Assembly (NCBI RefSeq): GCF_000717655.1
Contig: NZ_JNZY01000032.1
Location: 1-64,000 of the forward strand
DNA from: Streptomyces katrae
GTDB taxonomy: Bacteria; Actinomycetota; Actinomycetes; Streptomycetales; Streptomycetaceae
Direction: 5' to 3'
DNA length: 64,000 nt
Shown: positions 26,198-35,122 of the stretch, in pieces
Layout of the letters: each line of letters starts with the position of its first letter
Position numbering within the stretch: the stretch's first letter is position 1
Notes under the pieces: generated by a model
Database searches by the model: none
Told to the model about the DNA's origin: nothing
The model's input: the letters and a program-made list of their open reading frames with translations, nothing else
Program-made: the position numbers and the translations under genes

Positions 26198-26857
26198 GTG
26201 GTGGAGTCGCAGGCGACGAGCTGGAACCGGGACGCCTCCGCCTACACCCCGCTGCGCTTCCCGGGCCAGTACCACGACCCGGAAACCGGCTTCCACCACA
26301 ACTACTTCCGCACCTACGACCCGGAAACCGCCCGCTACCTGACAGGCGACCCGCTGGGCCTCGCTCCCTCCCCGAACCCTGTCGCCTATGTCAGCAACCC
26401 GCACGTGTGGGCGGACCCGCTGGGGCTCAGCCCCTGCCCGCAGAAGGGCGAGGAACGGAAGGCCCTGGGGCCTTCCGAACGCGGTGACACCGTCCCGCAC
26501 CTGGAGGGGTCGACGATCGTCGCGCGCTTCGCCAAGCCGGGGGAGGAGTTCAACATGGTGATCTCGGTCGGTCAGACGAGGCCGGGCGGATTCGGAACCT
26601 TTGATGACGTACCCAACCTGCAATTCGTTCGCGATCAGATGGCCATCCGCACCGACTGGAAGGGTGACGACCTGCTCCTGCAGCGCTACCGCATCTCGGA
26701 GGGGGACCCGATCCTCGTCCAGGAGAGCATCATCGGACCCCAGATGGACCCGAAGCTGGGCCCTCTGCCCGGCGGCGGGACTCAAATAGAGATCATGGAA
26801 CGATCGGACCGATCCCGGCTGATCCCAGTCGGCCCACCCACGGAGATCCCCAAGTGA
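26198..26857 (+). pseudogene. Orphan Rhs core end plus toxin domain (5'-truncated)
   Basis: The first in-frame start is GTG 26198. The protein immediately shows the end of an Rhs core (YTPLRFPGQYHDPETGFHHN, then YDPETARYLTGDPLGL and NPHVWADPLGL) with no shell before it. After the PLGL junction a 140-residue variable domain follows: ERGDTVPHLEGSTIVARFAK, GQTRPGGFGTFDD, MAIRTDWKGDDLLLQRYRIS and a C-terminal IIGPQMDPKLGPLPGGG. I do not recognise it securely; the pattern suggests an NAD- or nucleotide-acting toxin, which is a guess. It overlaps its immunity gene by four bases. Such silent cassettes can replace the toxin of a full Rhs gene by recombination through the core. Confidence 0.75.
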
Positions 26858-27264
26858 CAGAAGCAGAACCCGGCCTCGTGGTTGCCTGGACCCAAGGCGA
26901 CACCACGGTCCGGTGGAGCGGCCCCGCCGGGAACGTCGAGAAGCAGTACGAGCTTCCGCCGCGGTCCGTCGTGGCGTGGCGTGAGTACGAAGAGACACTG
27001 GTGCTGGTGGTGGAAGCGCTGGACTTCGCACCCTTCACCCCGTCGGACAACGCAGTGGTCTTCCGGGCCGACGGCTCGGAGCGGTTCAGGCTGCACCCAC
27101 CGCGCGACCTGTTGTACGACGCGAGCAAAATGCACGGCTTCTACGACGCCTTCCCGCAGGACGGGCGGCCCCTTCTGATCATGGTCGCGCGCAATGCACC
27201 CGATTTCCAAGGCCGCATCGACGTGGAGACCGGCGAGATCGTGGACACCAACCACTGGCGATGA
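26854..27264 (+). CDS. Immunity protein of the orphan Rhs toxin (136 aa)
   Basis: GTG at 26854 overlaps the TGA of the toxin fragment (GTGA). The protein is small, soluble and beta-rich: VVAWTQGDTTVRWSGPAGNV, SVVAWREYEETLVLVVEALD, and a C-terminal DFQGRIDVETGEIVDTNHW. This looks like a small repeat-strand or propeller-blade domain. No named Imm family is recognised. Placement directly after a variable Rhs tail is the evidence for immunity function. The toxin portion may be unexpressed, in which case this gene would protect against kin carrying the intact toxin. Confidence 0.7.
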   Translation: MTEAEPGLVVAWTQGDTTVRWSGPAGNVEKQYELPPRSVVAWREYEETLVLVVEALDFAPFTPSDNAVVFRADGSERFRLHPPRDLLYDASKMHGFYDAFPQDGRPLLIMVARNAPDFQGRIDVETGEIVDTNHWR

Positions 27265-27370
27265 GCCGGAGGAAGAGTGTCAGCTAGCAAGGCCTGAAGC
27301 GGTATGGCTGTGCGGCGTCGGCGACGCAGTACGCCAGACGCAAAAATGGTGTCGCACAGCCGTGACCGTG

Positions 27371-27405
27371 CCGAAGGCCCGCGCGCCTCTAGTGCGGGCC
27401 TTCGG
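27371..27405. terminator. Strong hairpin between immunity gene and TnpB remnant
   Basis: A perfect 12-bp stem (CCGAAGGCCCGC with GCGGGCCTTCGG) around an 11-base loop, 107 bases after the immunity gene. Most likely a terminator. Because it lies just upstream of a TnpB gene it could instead belong to the left end of the IS605-type element, whose ends carry hairpins. Confidence 0.65.
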
Positions 27406-27557
27406 GACGCCTGGAAGCGGTGTGCATCCAGGGGAACCTCACCCCCGCGAGGACGGCACCCGCCGCTCCTTCGACCGTGCCGGGTACAACCGGCATACCG
27501 CGACGATCACCATCCGTCAGCCCCGACACAACGCCGAAAACCTCGGTAATCCCGGGC

Positions 27558-28717
27558 GTGAAGCTCGTGCGGCAGGTGAAGCTGATGCCGGAGGCCGACG
27601 AGGCCGCCGCGTTACGCTTCACCCTGCGTACGGTCAACGAGGCCGCATGCTGGGTATCCGGCGTGGCGTTCGAGCATGGCGTACCGCGTGAGTACGAGCT
27701 GCGGAAGCACACCTACGCAGAGTTGAAGATGCGGGGACTGGGAGCGCAGGCCGCCCAGCACGTGATCAAGAAGACCCGCGACGCCTACACCACGTTGAAG
27801 GCGAACATCCGCGCCGGGAACCTCGGCAGGCCCGGCTCCAGGCGTCGGATCAAGGCGGAATCCAAGCCGGTCACGTTCCGCCCCGAGGTTGCACAGCCGT
27901 ACGATGACAGGTGCCTGTCCTGGCAGTACGACCAGCAGACCGTGAGTATCTGGACGACGGCCGGGCGTCTCAAGAACGTCCGCTTCGCGTGCTCCCCGGA
28001 CGCGCTCAGGATGCTTCGCGAGCACCGCAAGGGCGAGTCCGACCTCGTCGAGCGCGATGGCGTGTTCTACCTGGTCGCCGTCTGTGACATCCCCGAGCCG
28101 GACGTGTACGAGCCGGACGGTTACGTCGGCGTGGACCTCGGGGTCGTCAACATCGCCACCACCACCGGCTACCGGGCTGCCGGACGCGGCCTGAACCGGA
28201 CCGGCACCGGGCCCGGCAGCTCGAACTCCGCCGCACGCTCCAGGCCAAGAGCACCAAGTCCGCGAAGCGTCTCCTGAAGAAGCGCTCCCGGAAGGAAGCC
28301 AGGCATACCGCCCACGTCAACCACATCGTCGCGAAGACCATCGTCACCGCCGCTGAACGCACCGGCCACGGGATAGCCCTGGAAGACCTCACGGGCATCC
28401 GCAGCCGGGTACGGCTCCGCAAGGACCAGCGGGCATCTCTGCATTCGTGGAGCTTCCACCAGTTCGCCGCCTTCGTGGAGTACAAGGCGAAGCGTGCCGG
28501 GGTGCCGCTGGTGTACGTCGATCCGGCGTACACCAGCCAGCAATGCTCCGAATGCAGCCACATCGACCTGAAGAACCGGGTCGATCAAGCGACGTTCGTG
28601 TGCCGGTCCTGCGGGACCCTCCTGCACGCGGACGACAACGCGTCCCACAACATCGCCCGCAAGGGCGAGACCGTGTGGACTGCGGGGCGTGAGTCACGCG
28701 TCCCTGCCACCCCCTAG
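27558..28717 (+). pseudogene. tnpB: TnpB (IS200/IS605 family), frameshifted
   Basis: GTG at 27558 starts VKLVRQVKLMPEADEAAALR, typical of actinobacterial TnpB, an RNA-guided nuclease encoded by IS200/IS605 transposons. The RuvC-like acidic residues are all visible: VGVDLGVVNIAT, GHGIALEDLTGIRS and LLHADDNASHNIA. A Cys4 zinc knuckle is present (CSECSHID and CRSCG). Near 28190-28200 a one-base loss shifts the frame, so the N-terminal part and the C-terminal part (from RHRARQLELRRTLQAK) are separate. No TnpA is present. The 3' side carries an RE-type hairpin. As read, full-length protein cannot be made, unless the shift is a sequencing error or is bypassed. Confidence 0.85.
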
Positions 28718-28794
28718 GGGTGTCTGGACGGAGGAGCCAACCCAGCAGCCAGCTGGACGCTACCTCCAAGCCTGGCCCTTTAGGGCCGGGTCAA
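28718..28794 (+). mobile_element. Right end of the IS605-type element (omega-RNA region)
   Basis: The 77 bases after the TnpB stop end in an imperfect hairpin (CCTGGCCC-TTTA-GGGCCGGG, 28771-28790, one G-T pair) followed at once by TCAA. This is the layout of IS200/IS605 right ends: subterminal hairpin then a TCAA-type cleavage tetranucleotide. In working elements the omega RNA that guides TnpB is transcribed through this stretch. The boundary at 28794 is inferred from that layout. The stop codon of the opposite-strand helicase gene lies in these last bases. Confidence 0.6.
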
Positions 28795-31700
28795 GTTGAC
28801 AGTGCCCGGATCTGCTCGATGATCTGCATCGGGCTCTTCTCCAGGGTGAACCAGTCGGCAACGATGATCCGGCCTGCGTCCTGGGTGTGCTCAAGTGCGG
28901 CGTCCAGGGCGGGCTGGAGGTCGGCACTGATCCGGTTCTCTTCGCACATGTGGAGTGGATGCTTCGCTACCACGGCATGGCGCAGGCCGCCTGAACTGAA
29001 GACCAGTGCGGGCAGGTCGCTGTCGAGGAGGGTGTCCTTCAGCATCTTCTGGAGGCCGGTCAGGGACCGGTAGGCGCGGTCGGTGGAGGTGCTGGCGAGA
29101 CCGCCGGAGAGGACGGTCAGCAGGTCGCCGGCGAGCCGCCAGTCGAGCAGGGGGTGGTAGGCCATGTTGGAGTAGTCGCGCAGGCAGCGGGGGCACGAGG
29201 AGGTGCAGATGTCCGCGTGATCGGTCTGCCGCAGTGCGTCCAGGTACGTGTGGACGGCCTGCATGAAGCGGGCGATGATCTCCGGGCTGCCGAGGTGGGT
29301 GCTGAACCCCGCCCCGTTCTCAAGGGCATCGGCCAGGAAGGCGTAGGCGACGGGGTTGCCGGCGGGGTGCGGTCCCGTGTGGATTCCGGCGAGCAGTTCC
29401 TGCCGGCCGACATCGAGGAAGTTGGCGGCCGCGCTGCGCAGGAGGAATGCGAGCGAGTACCAGGCGGCCCGCCTGCCGTGGCTGATGTCGCCTCCGAAGG
29501 CGGGGGCAGCGGGGACGACGTTGAGCCGGTAGCCGTGGACTTCGTCGATGGCGGCTGCCGGGCCGAGGAAGAAGAAGTCCGTGGGCAGGACGGCCCCCAG
29601 GGCCACCTGCAGCTGATCGTCCTCGCCCGGGCCGGGAACGCGGTATCCGCCCCAGGGACCCGAGTTGCGGCGCAGCGAGAACAGGCCGCCGTTGTTGTCG
29701 TTGACGATGTACCGCTCGCCTGGTCCGGAGTAGACGTCCGCCTTCTCCCAGGAGGTGAAGTCGAGGGCCGCGAGGTCTGCGGCTGCCCGGGATGAGACTG
29801 TGTTCGGGGTCCAGGCGAAGACCCCGTCGAAGTCGCGCGGCGCGCTCGCCCGGAACCCGGCGGGCTCCCGCAGGTCGACGATGCCGTACTCGCCGGACCG
29901 GCACATCGGGCAGATGCTCTCGCTGTCGGACGGCGTCTTCTCGACGTGGTTGCAGACGCGGCACAGGCCCACGGTCCGGGCGTTTTCGAGTGGTTCCGCC
30001 ACGGGCCTCGGGCCCCTGGGCAGGGGCTCGAAGTCGGTGACGCCGGTGACGGTGTAGACCTTGCCGTCCTTGACTACCTCGCTGCCCGGTGCGAACTGGG
30101 AGACGGACATGGCGATGTCCCGGTCGATGGTGCCGCCGGGCGGCCAGGGGAACCTCTTCTGCGGGACGTCCAGGTAGAGCTGCCTGACGCGGGTCGGGAA
30201 GCCGAACATGGGCAGCAGGCCCGCGTGTGCGAGCCGCTCGCTGAGCTCCTCGGAGCCCGTGGGCCTGGCTGCCACCTCAGTGATGTTGTCCAGCAGCTTC
30301 TCCCGCCACTCGCGGTCGAAGAAGTCGGCGGACTGGAACGGGGTGAAGGCGGTGAGGGCCTGTGCCGTCGCGGCCAGAACGCTGCTCTGCTGGTCGAGCC
30401 AGTTCCGTACGTCGGGCAGGGCGGCAGCCCAGTCCCGGGCCTTGCCGAACTCGCCGTGCACGCTGCCTGATCCGCCATGGGTGTCGAGGTCGCGGAACGC
30501 GAGGCGCAGCACTTCGGCGGCCATGGCCCGTTTCAGGATCTCCGGACGCTTGAGGGTCAGGTAGGGCGGGGGCGTGGGGTCGTTGGTGATGGCGGACGGG
30601 TTGGCGAAGTAGTGCTCGTCGTGGCTACGGCCCCGGCAGACCGTGAGGGCGGCCGCTACCGGAGAGGACCGGCGGCCGGCACGTCCGACCCGCTGCTGGT
30701 AGTTGAAGCGGCTCGGCGGCATGTTGGCCATCAGGACGGCGGAGAGCGGGCCGATGTCCACGCCGGCTTCCATCGTGGTGGTGACCGACAGGAGGTCGAT
30801 TCCGTGCACGAGGGGAATCTCGGGCGGGTCGTTGAGGAAGACCTGCTGGAAGCGGGCCTGGCGGGCCTGGGCGTCGAGCCGGTCGGTCTGGCCCGTCAGC
30901 TCGGCGCAGTTCAAGCGGAAGGCGGCGCGGCTGCTGGAGGCCTTCCAGGCGTAGTAGTCGCCCGCTTCGGGGTTTGCGTCGGGCGACGGCTTGGCGGGGA
31001 GCTGGCTGCGGCACCGCGTGCAGGTTCCCGCGCTCGGTGTGAGGTGTCGGCGCCCGCAGTGGGTGCATGTCCAGGAGTGGCCGGGAGAGGGCTGTACGGC
31101 CGTCTTCCTCGGGTCGATGAGGTATTCGTGTACGGTGCCGCTGCCCCAGGCGGCTTCTGCCTGGGCCTGTACGTCGTCGGGGTGGATGCCCTGGTGCTCG
31201 GCGACGGCGGCCCAGAATTCCCTGAGCCGTGGCGGGGGCTTGGGCCTGCCTTCGCGGAGGCTGGTGAAGCGGCGCAGTTCAGCGAGGATCCGCAGGCTCG
31301 CGCGGCCGAGCCCGTCATGGTCGGGTGTGGCCGGAGCGGTGGCAATCGAGCCCAGGCCGAGCGACTCGATGTCTCGGCCGGCGCCGGAGAACAGGGATTC
31401 GAGGGTGTTCTCCAGGAGGCCGTCCTCAGAGCTGAGGGCGGCCTGCGCCGCTTCTGAGGTGTTCGCTTGGAGCGCGGGGGGCTGCTGTTCCCAGTCGAAG
31501 AGCTCGTGCCACGGCCGCTTCCCGACGCTTTGAACACTCGGCTTCGGTCCGGCGGGGTTGACTCCCAGGGAGAGCAGCCGCGTGTTGACGTGCACCTTGG
31601 CCAGGGAGTCGAGTGTCGGCGGGGAGGAGAGCCGTGCTGCCGCCGCGGCCGCGGCGGCTTCCTCGCCGTCCATCAGCGCCATGCGCAGCTCGGCTAGATC

Positions 31701-34169
31701 ATTCTTGTTCCGCGTACGCAGGCGCGCGATCGCGTCGGCAGTGGCCGGGGTCTGCGCTCCTTGTGTATCGCGGATGTGGGCGACGTCCTCGGCAGCGGCG
31801 GCTGACTGGCCGAGTTCGTCCAGGGCGAGGAGGCGGACGAGGTCTTGGTAGTGGCGCAGTTCCATGCCCGCGGAGAGCTTCGCGGCATCCTGCCGGCTGT
31901 CGGTGAAAACGATCAGCTTGCGTTCAGCGGGGTCGGTGAACTGCTCGGCCAGCTCGTCCGACAGGACCTGGTTGATTTTCTCGAAACCGGTCCTCATCGT
32001 CCGGATGGGTGAGGTCAGCCGGACGGGGTCCGTGATGGGCCGGCGCGTGCGGTCCTTGGTGTAGACGCGCTCCCAGTCGGCTCCGCAGCAGGGGCTGCGG
32101 GTGGGGAAGGGCGGGAGGGAGGAGAGGGCGAGCCTGCTCTGTCCGGTCTTTTTGTCCGTGGGGGTGGTTACGTGGAAGCTCCAGCCGGTAAAGCCGGATT
32201 CCCGGTTGTGCAGGTGGCCGGTGGCCGGATCGTAGACACTGCGCCGGAAGGCGAACGTGGCGCTGTCCTTGTCGGCGCTCCACTCGGCGTCGTCGTCCGC
32301 GCGCTGGGGCTTCGTGGACGGCCAGTACACGACGTAGTTGGCCGCCGTACGGTCCTTGCCCGCCTGGTCGGGGACCCGGGAGAGATCGGGGCTGTCGGGG
32401 AGCAGGACCGATTTGAAGAGACTGCCTCCGGTGGCGTTCTGGGGGGCGTAGCCGCCGAGCATCGCCTCACCGCAGGACTGGCAGTACAGCAGCTCCAGGA
32501 CGCGGGCGCCGCAGTCGCAGGAGGTGCGCGGGACGGAGTAGATCCTGCCCACGGACCGTTCGGCGTGCCGCAGGTGATCGGGGACTTCAGAGCACCGGCG
32601 GTCGGTGCAGGCCCACATGCCCGCGACGTTGCGGAAGAAGAGGTGGATGCGGATCCGGGGCAGGCCGCTGGCTCCGGCGGCTGCCGCGGCGCGGATGGCG
32701 GTTGCCGTCCCGTGCAGGGCCAGGCCGGCCTCCTGCGCGCTGCTGGCGGGGAAGAGCTTCCAGGCCAGGGAGGCGGCGGCCATCGAGGGGGCGGAGGGTG
32801 CGCTGGATCCGGCGCCGAGTGCGCTGGCCAGCGCGTCTGCCGCGCGGGTCGTGTCAAGCAGCTGGGCGGCCTCGGCCGGATCGGGTTCCGTGCGGGAGTA
32901 CTCTGCCAGGCGGCCGGCCGCGCCGGAGATGTTTTCGGGGCCCTGGGCGCGGGGTGCGGCCTCTCCGGGGATGAAGTGGAAGGAGCCCTCGTCTGCGGCG
33001 AAGAACTCCTGGAGGAAGCGCCTGTCCGTGTCGCGCGTCTCGTCGAGCGAGGCGGATGCGGCGAGGATGCGGAGCTTCTCGGGGCGCTGGCTGAGGCCGA
33101 GCCGGTGGAGGAGATTGCGGATCAGGTATGCGGTCTCGGTGCCCTGCGTGCCGCGGTACATGTGCAGCTCGTCCAGCACCAGGGTGAACCGGGCGTCCTC
33201 GTACGCGTCCAGCCACTGCGCGGTGCTGCGGAAGAAGTCCTCGTCGCGGCTGCGCTGGAGCATCACGTTGAGCATGGAGTAGTTCGTGATCAGGATGTCG
33301 GGGGACGCGTGGTACATGTCCCACCGGCTGCGCATCTCCGCGCCGTCCAGGCGGGGGGCGAAGTAGCGGATGTCCTCATTGCCGCTGTCCTCGGCGGCTT
33401 GGCGGGCGCGCTCGCCTCGGGCGGCGGTGGCTTTCAGGTAGGTCCGCAGCTCGTCAACGGCGAAGAGCTGGTCCGGACTGCCGGTGACAGGCGTGCTGCC
33501 GGTGAAGCGCCCGAAGTAGAAGCGGTGTCCCTGGCGGTGCTCGTCGAGCCATGCGCGGACCAGGTCGCTGTCCAGGGCGCGCCTGAGCCTGACGAGCTGG
33601 TCGTCGACGAGCGCGTTCATCGGGTAGAGGATCATCGCCCGGACCGCGGGGGCATGCCCGCTCTCGCCCTCCCGCTGCGGGCGGTATTCGGCAGAAGCGC
33701 GCTCCCACCACCGGCCGGGTACGGCGGGGTCGCCCTTCCAGTCCCGTGACTCGCGCAGCAGATCGGCCAGGATGGGGATGAGGAATGCCTCGGTCTTCCC
33801 CGATCCGGTGCCTGCGGTGATCACTGCGTTGCGCCCGGGGGCCATCGTGCTTGCCAGAGCCCGTTCCTGGTGGGTGTAGAGCTGCATGCCCTTCTCGAAG
33901 AGCCCGCGCTCGGCGAACTCAGCCAGCTCTTCGGGTGCCTTGGCTGCCTTGGCCGATTCGGCGATGCTGTGTCCGGTAAGGGCGTACTCGGGCCGGAGTT
34001 CGACGAAGGGGTCGGCGTAGACGCCGCCGGGCTGGTCGAGCAGGGCCCGGCGTTCGGCCTGGAGGGCGTCGTCGCGGAGGCGGAAGGCGGTGTCGTAGTA
34101 GCGCAGGTAGGCCTCGACCAGGGATTTGTGCGTGGCGAAGGCGTCGAGGCCGGGCAAGGGCGTGCTCAT
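28791..34169 (-). CDS. Large DEAH helicase with DUF1998-type C-terminus (1792 aa)
   Basis: ATG at 34169 starts MSTPLPGLDAFATHKSLVEA and overlaps the previous stop (ATGA). Motifs: Walker A ITAGTGSGKT at 117-126; LVLDELHMYRGTQGTE near 333 (DELH box); two zinc-ribbon-like inserts, CDCGARVLELLYCQSCG near 545 and CTHCGRRHLTPSAGTCTRC near 1040; motif VI QQRVGRAGRRSSP near 1165; and a C-terminal DUF1998-like CTSSCPRCLRDYSN near 1660. Size and plan match the helicases of the Druantia (DruE) and DISARM (DrmA/DrmB) phage-defence systems and MrfA-type DNA-repair helicases. Third gene of a tight operon with two unrecognised proteins. The last residues (ALST) and the TGA run into the IS605 right end, so the native C-terminus may have been altered. 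Confidence 0.85.
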   Translation of the reverse strand: MSTPLPGLDAFATHKSLVEAYLRYYDTAFRLRDDALQAERRALLDQPGGVYADPFVELRPEYALTGHSIAESAKAAKAPEELAEFAERGLFEKGMQLYTHQERALASTMAPGRNAVITAGTGSGKTEAFLIPILADLLRESRDWKGDPAVPGRWWERASAEYRPQREGESGHAPAVRAMILYPMNALVDDQLVRLRRALDSDLVRAWLDEHRQGHRFYFGRFTGSTPVTGSPDQLFAVDELRTYLKATAARGERARQAAEDSGNEDIRYFAPRLDGAEMRSRWDMYHASPDILITNYSMLNVMLQRSRDEDFFRSTAQWLDAYEDARFTLVLDELHMYRGTQGTETAYLIRNLLHRLGLSQRPEKLRILAASASLDETRDTDRRFLQEFFAADEGSFHFIPGEAAPRAQGPENISGAAGRLAEYSRTEPDPAEAAQLLDTTRAADALASALGAGSSAPSAPSMAAASLAWKLFPASSAQEAGLALHGTATAIRAAAAAGASGLPRIRIHLFFRNVAGMWACTDRRCSEVPDHLRHAERSVGRIYSVPRTSCDCGARVLELLYCQSCGEAMLGGYAPQNATGGSLFKSVLLPDSPDLSRVPDQAGKDRTAANYVVYWPSTKPQRADDDAEWSADKDSATFAFRRSVYDPATGHLHNRESGFTGWSFHVTTPTDKKTGQSRLALSSLPPFPTRSPCCGADWERVYTKDRTRRPITDPVRLTSPIRTMRTGFEKINQVLSDELAEQFTDPAERKLIVFTDSRQDAAKLSAGMELRHYQDLVRLLALDELGQSAAAAEDVAHIRDTQGAQTPATADAIARLRTRNKNDLAELRMALMDGEEAAAAAAAARLSSPPTLDSLAKVHVNTRLLSLGVNPAGPKPSVQSVGKRPWHELFDWEQQPPALQANTSEAAQAALSSEDGLLENTLESLFSGAGRDIESLGLGSIATAPATPDHDGLGRASLRILAELRRFTSLREGRPKPPPRLREFWAAVAEHQGIHPDDVQAQAEAAWGSGTVHEYLIDPRKTAVQPSPGHSWTCTHCGRRHLTPSAGTCTRCRSQLPAKPSPDANPEAGDYYAWKASSSRAAFRLNCAELTGQTDRLDAQARQARFQQVFLNDPPEIPLVHGIDLLSVTTTMEAGVDIGPLSAVLMANMPPSRFNYQQRVGRAGRRSSPVAAALTVCRGRSHDEHYFANPSAITNDPTPPPYLTLKRPEILKRAMAAEVLRLAFRDLDTHGGSGSVHGEFGKARDWAAALPDVRNWLDQQSSVLAATAQALTAFTPFQSADFFDREWREKLLDNITEVAARPTGSEELSERLAHAGLLPMFGFPTRVRQLYLDVPQKRFPWPPGGTIDRDIAMSVSQFAPGSEVVKDGKVYTVTGVTDFEPLPRGPRPVAEPLENARTVGLCRVCNHVEKTPSDSESICPMCRSGEYGIVDLREPAGFRASAPRDFDGVFAWTPNTVSSRAAADLAALDFTSWEKADVYSGPGERYIVNDNNGGLFSLRRNSGPWGGYRVPGPGEDDQLQVALGAVLPTDFFFLGPAAAIDEVHGYRLNVVPAAPAFGGDISHGRRAAWYSLAFLLRSAAANFLDVGRQELLAGIHTGPHPAGNPVAYAFLADALENGAGFSTHLGSPEIIARFMQAVHTYLDALRQTDHADICTSSCPRCLRDYSNMAYHPLLDWRLAGDLLTVLSGGLASTSTDRAYRSLTGLQKMLKDTLLDSDLPALVFSSGGLRHAVVAKHPLHMCEENRISADLQPALDAALEHTQDAGRIIVADWFTLEKSPMQIIEQIRALST

Positions 34170-35122
34170 GCGGTCTCCAGGCGGCGGTGCAGGGTGTGGG
34201 CGATGCGCTCGGCAACGAAGAAGGGGACTCCGTCGTAGTGCTCTGTATCCGCCGTGCGCAGGCTCGCGAGCCCTGTGCACAGGACGGCTGTGCGTTCGTG
34301 GGCCAGTGGCAGGGGCGCCCTGCGGTCGGCGGTCAGGCGTCCCAGGGCGTTGCGTCCCACCTGGCCGGGAACCGGGCGGTCGGCCTTCCAGCGCAGGGGG
34401 AGCGCTGAGGGGCGGAGGGCGTGGTGGATGCCCGCCCTCCGGTCGACGCTGTGCCAGGTGGGTTCCAGGGGAGGGACGCGCGTGCGGGGGCCGGGTGCCG
34501 TCTGGCGGGCAGGCTCACGCAGGAGCGCGTACCGGTCGAGCTGGCCGAACTGCTTGTACTTGTACAGGCCTGGTACGGGGCGGCGGCCGACGGGGCCCAC
34601 GGGGCGGAACCGGCCAGTGAGGGGATCGAGCAGTTCAGCCGCGCTGTCGTATGCCGGCGGAGCTGTCTCCGGTCCGGGGTCGAAGGCGTTGAGGGACCGG
34701 GCGGCGGACTCGGCTGCGCAGGGCACGACCGCGGCGCTGACCTCCGCGGCGAATTCGTGGAGGCGTGATCGCTCCGTGTACTGGAGCCACAGAGCCGTCG
34801 GCAGCGGTATCCCAGAGCGCTCATGCTGCGGCGCAGCCACTGCCCCGCGCTTGGTGTAGAAGCCCGGGACGCCGGGGCGGGCGCCGGTGAGCACAGCGGT
34901 CTGGGTGTTCCCGGGCAGGTCGGTGACCTGGCAGGGGTTCGCATACCAGCGGCCGCCGCGCCAGTCGACGGTGGCGGCGCCGAGCGCCTCAATGCGGCTG
35001 AGCCACCGGGTGACGGGCTGCCTCTCACAGCCGCTGGCCCACGAGGCGTCACGGATGAGCACCGAAAGGGATCCGGTGCCCTGCTCCGCCATCCAGGAGA
35101 TGAAGAGGTCAGGGTCAAACAC
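34166..35122 (-). CDS. Unrecognised defence-operon protein with winged-helix-like start (318 aa)
   Basis: GTG at 35122 lies inside the end of the upstream gene (8-base overlap), and the stop overlaps the helicase start by four bases, so this is the middle gene of a coupled three-gene operon. The N-terminal 60 residues (LFISWMAEQGTGSLSVLIRD, RQPVTRWLSRIEALGAATVD) look like a small winged-helix domain. The rest has Pro/Arg-rich loops and LYKYKQFGQLDRYALLREPA. The C-terminus (GVPFFVAERIAHTLHRRLET) is helical. No catalytic motif is visible. Strict co-location with the helicase suggests a DNA-recognition or adaptor subunit; that is inference. Confidence 0.7.
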   Translation of the reverse strand: MFDPDLFISWMAEQGTGSLSVLIRDASWASGCERQPVTRWLSRIEALGAATVDWRGGRWYANPCQVTDLPGNTQTAVLTGARPGVPGFYTKRGAVAAPQHERSGIPLPTALWLQYTERSRLHEFAAEVSAAVVPCAAESAARSLNAFDPGPETAPPAYDSAAELLDPLTGRFRPVGPVGRRPVPGLYKYKQFGQLDRYALLREPARQTAPGPRTRVPPLEPTWHSVDRRAGIHHALRPSALPLRWKADRPVPGQVGRNALGRLTADRRAPLPLAHERTAVLCTGLASLRTADTEHYDGVPFFVAERIAHTLHRRLETA

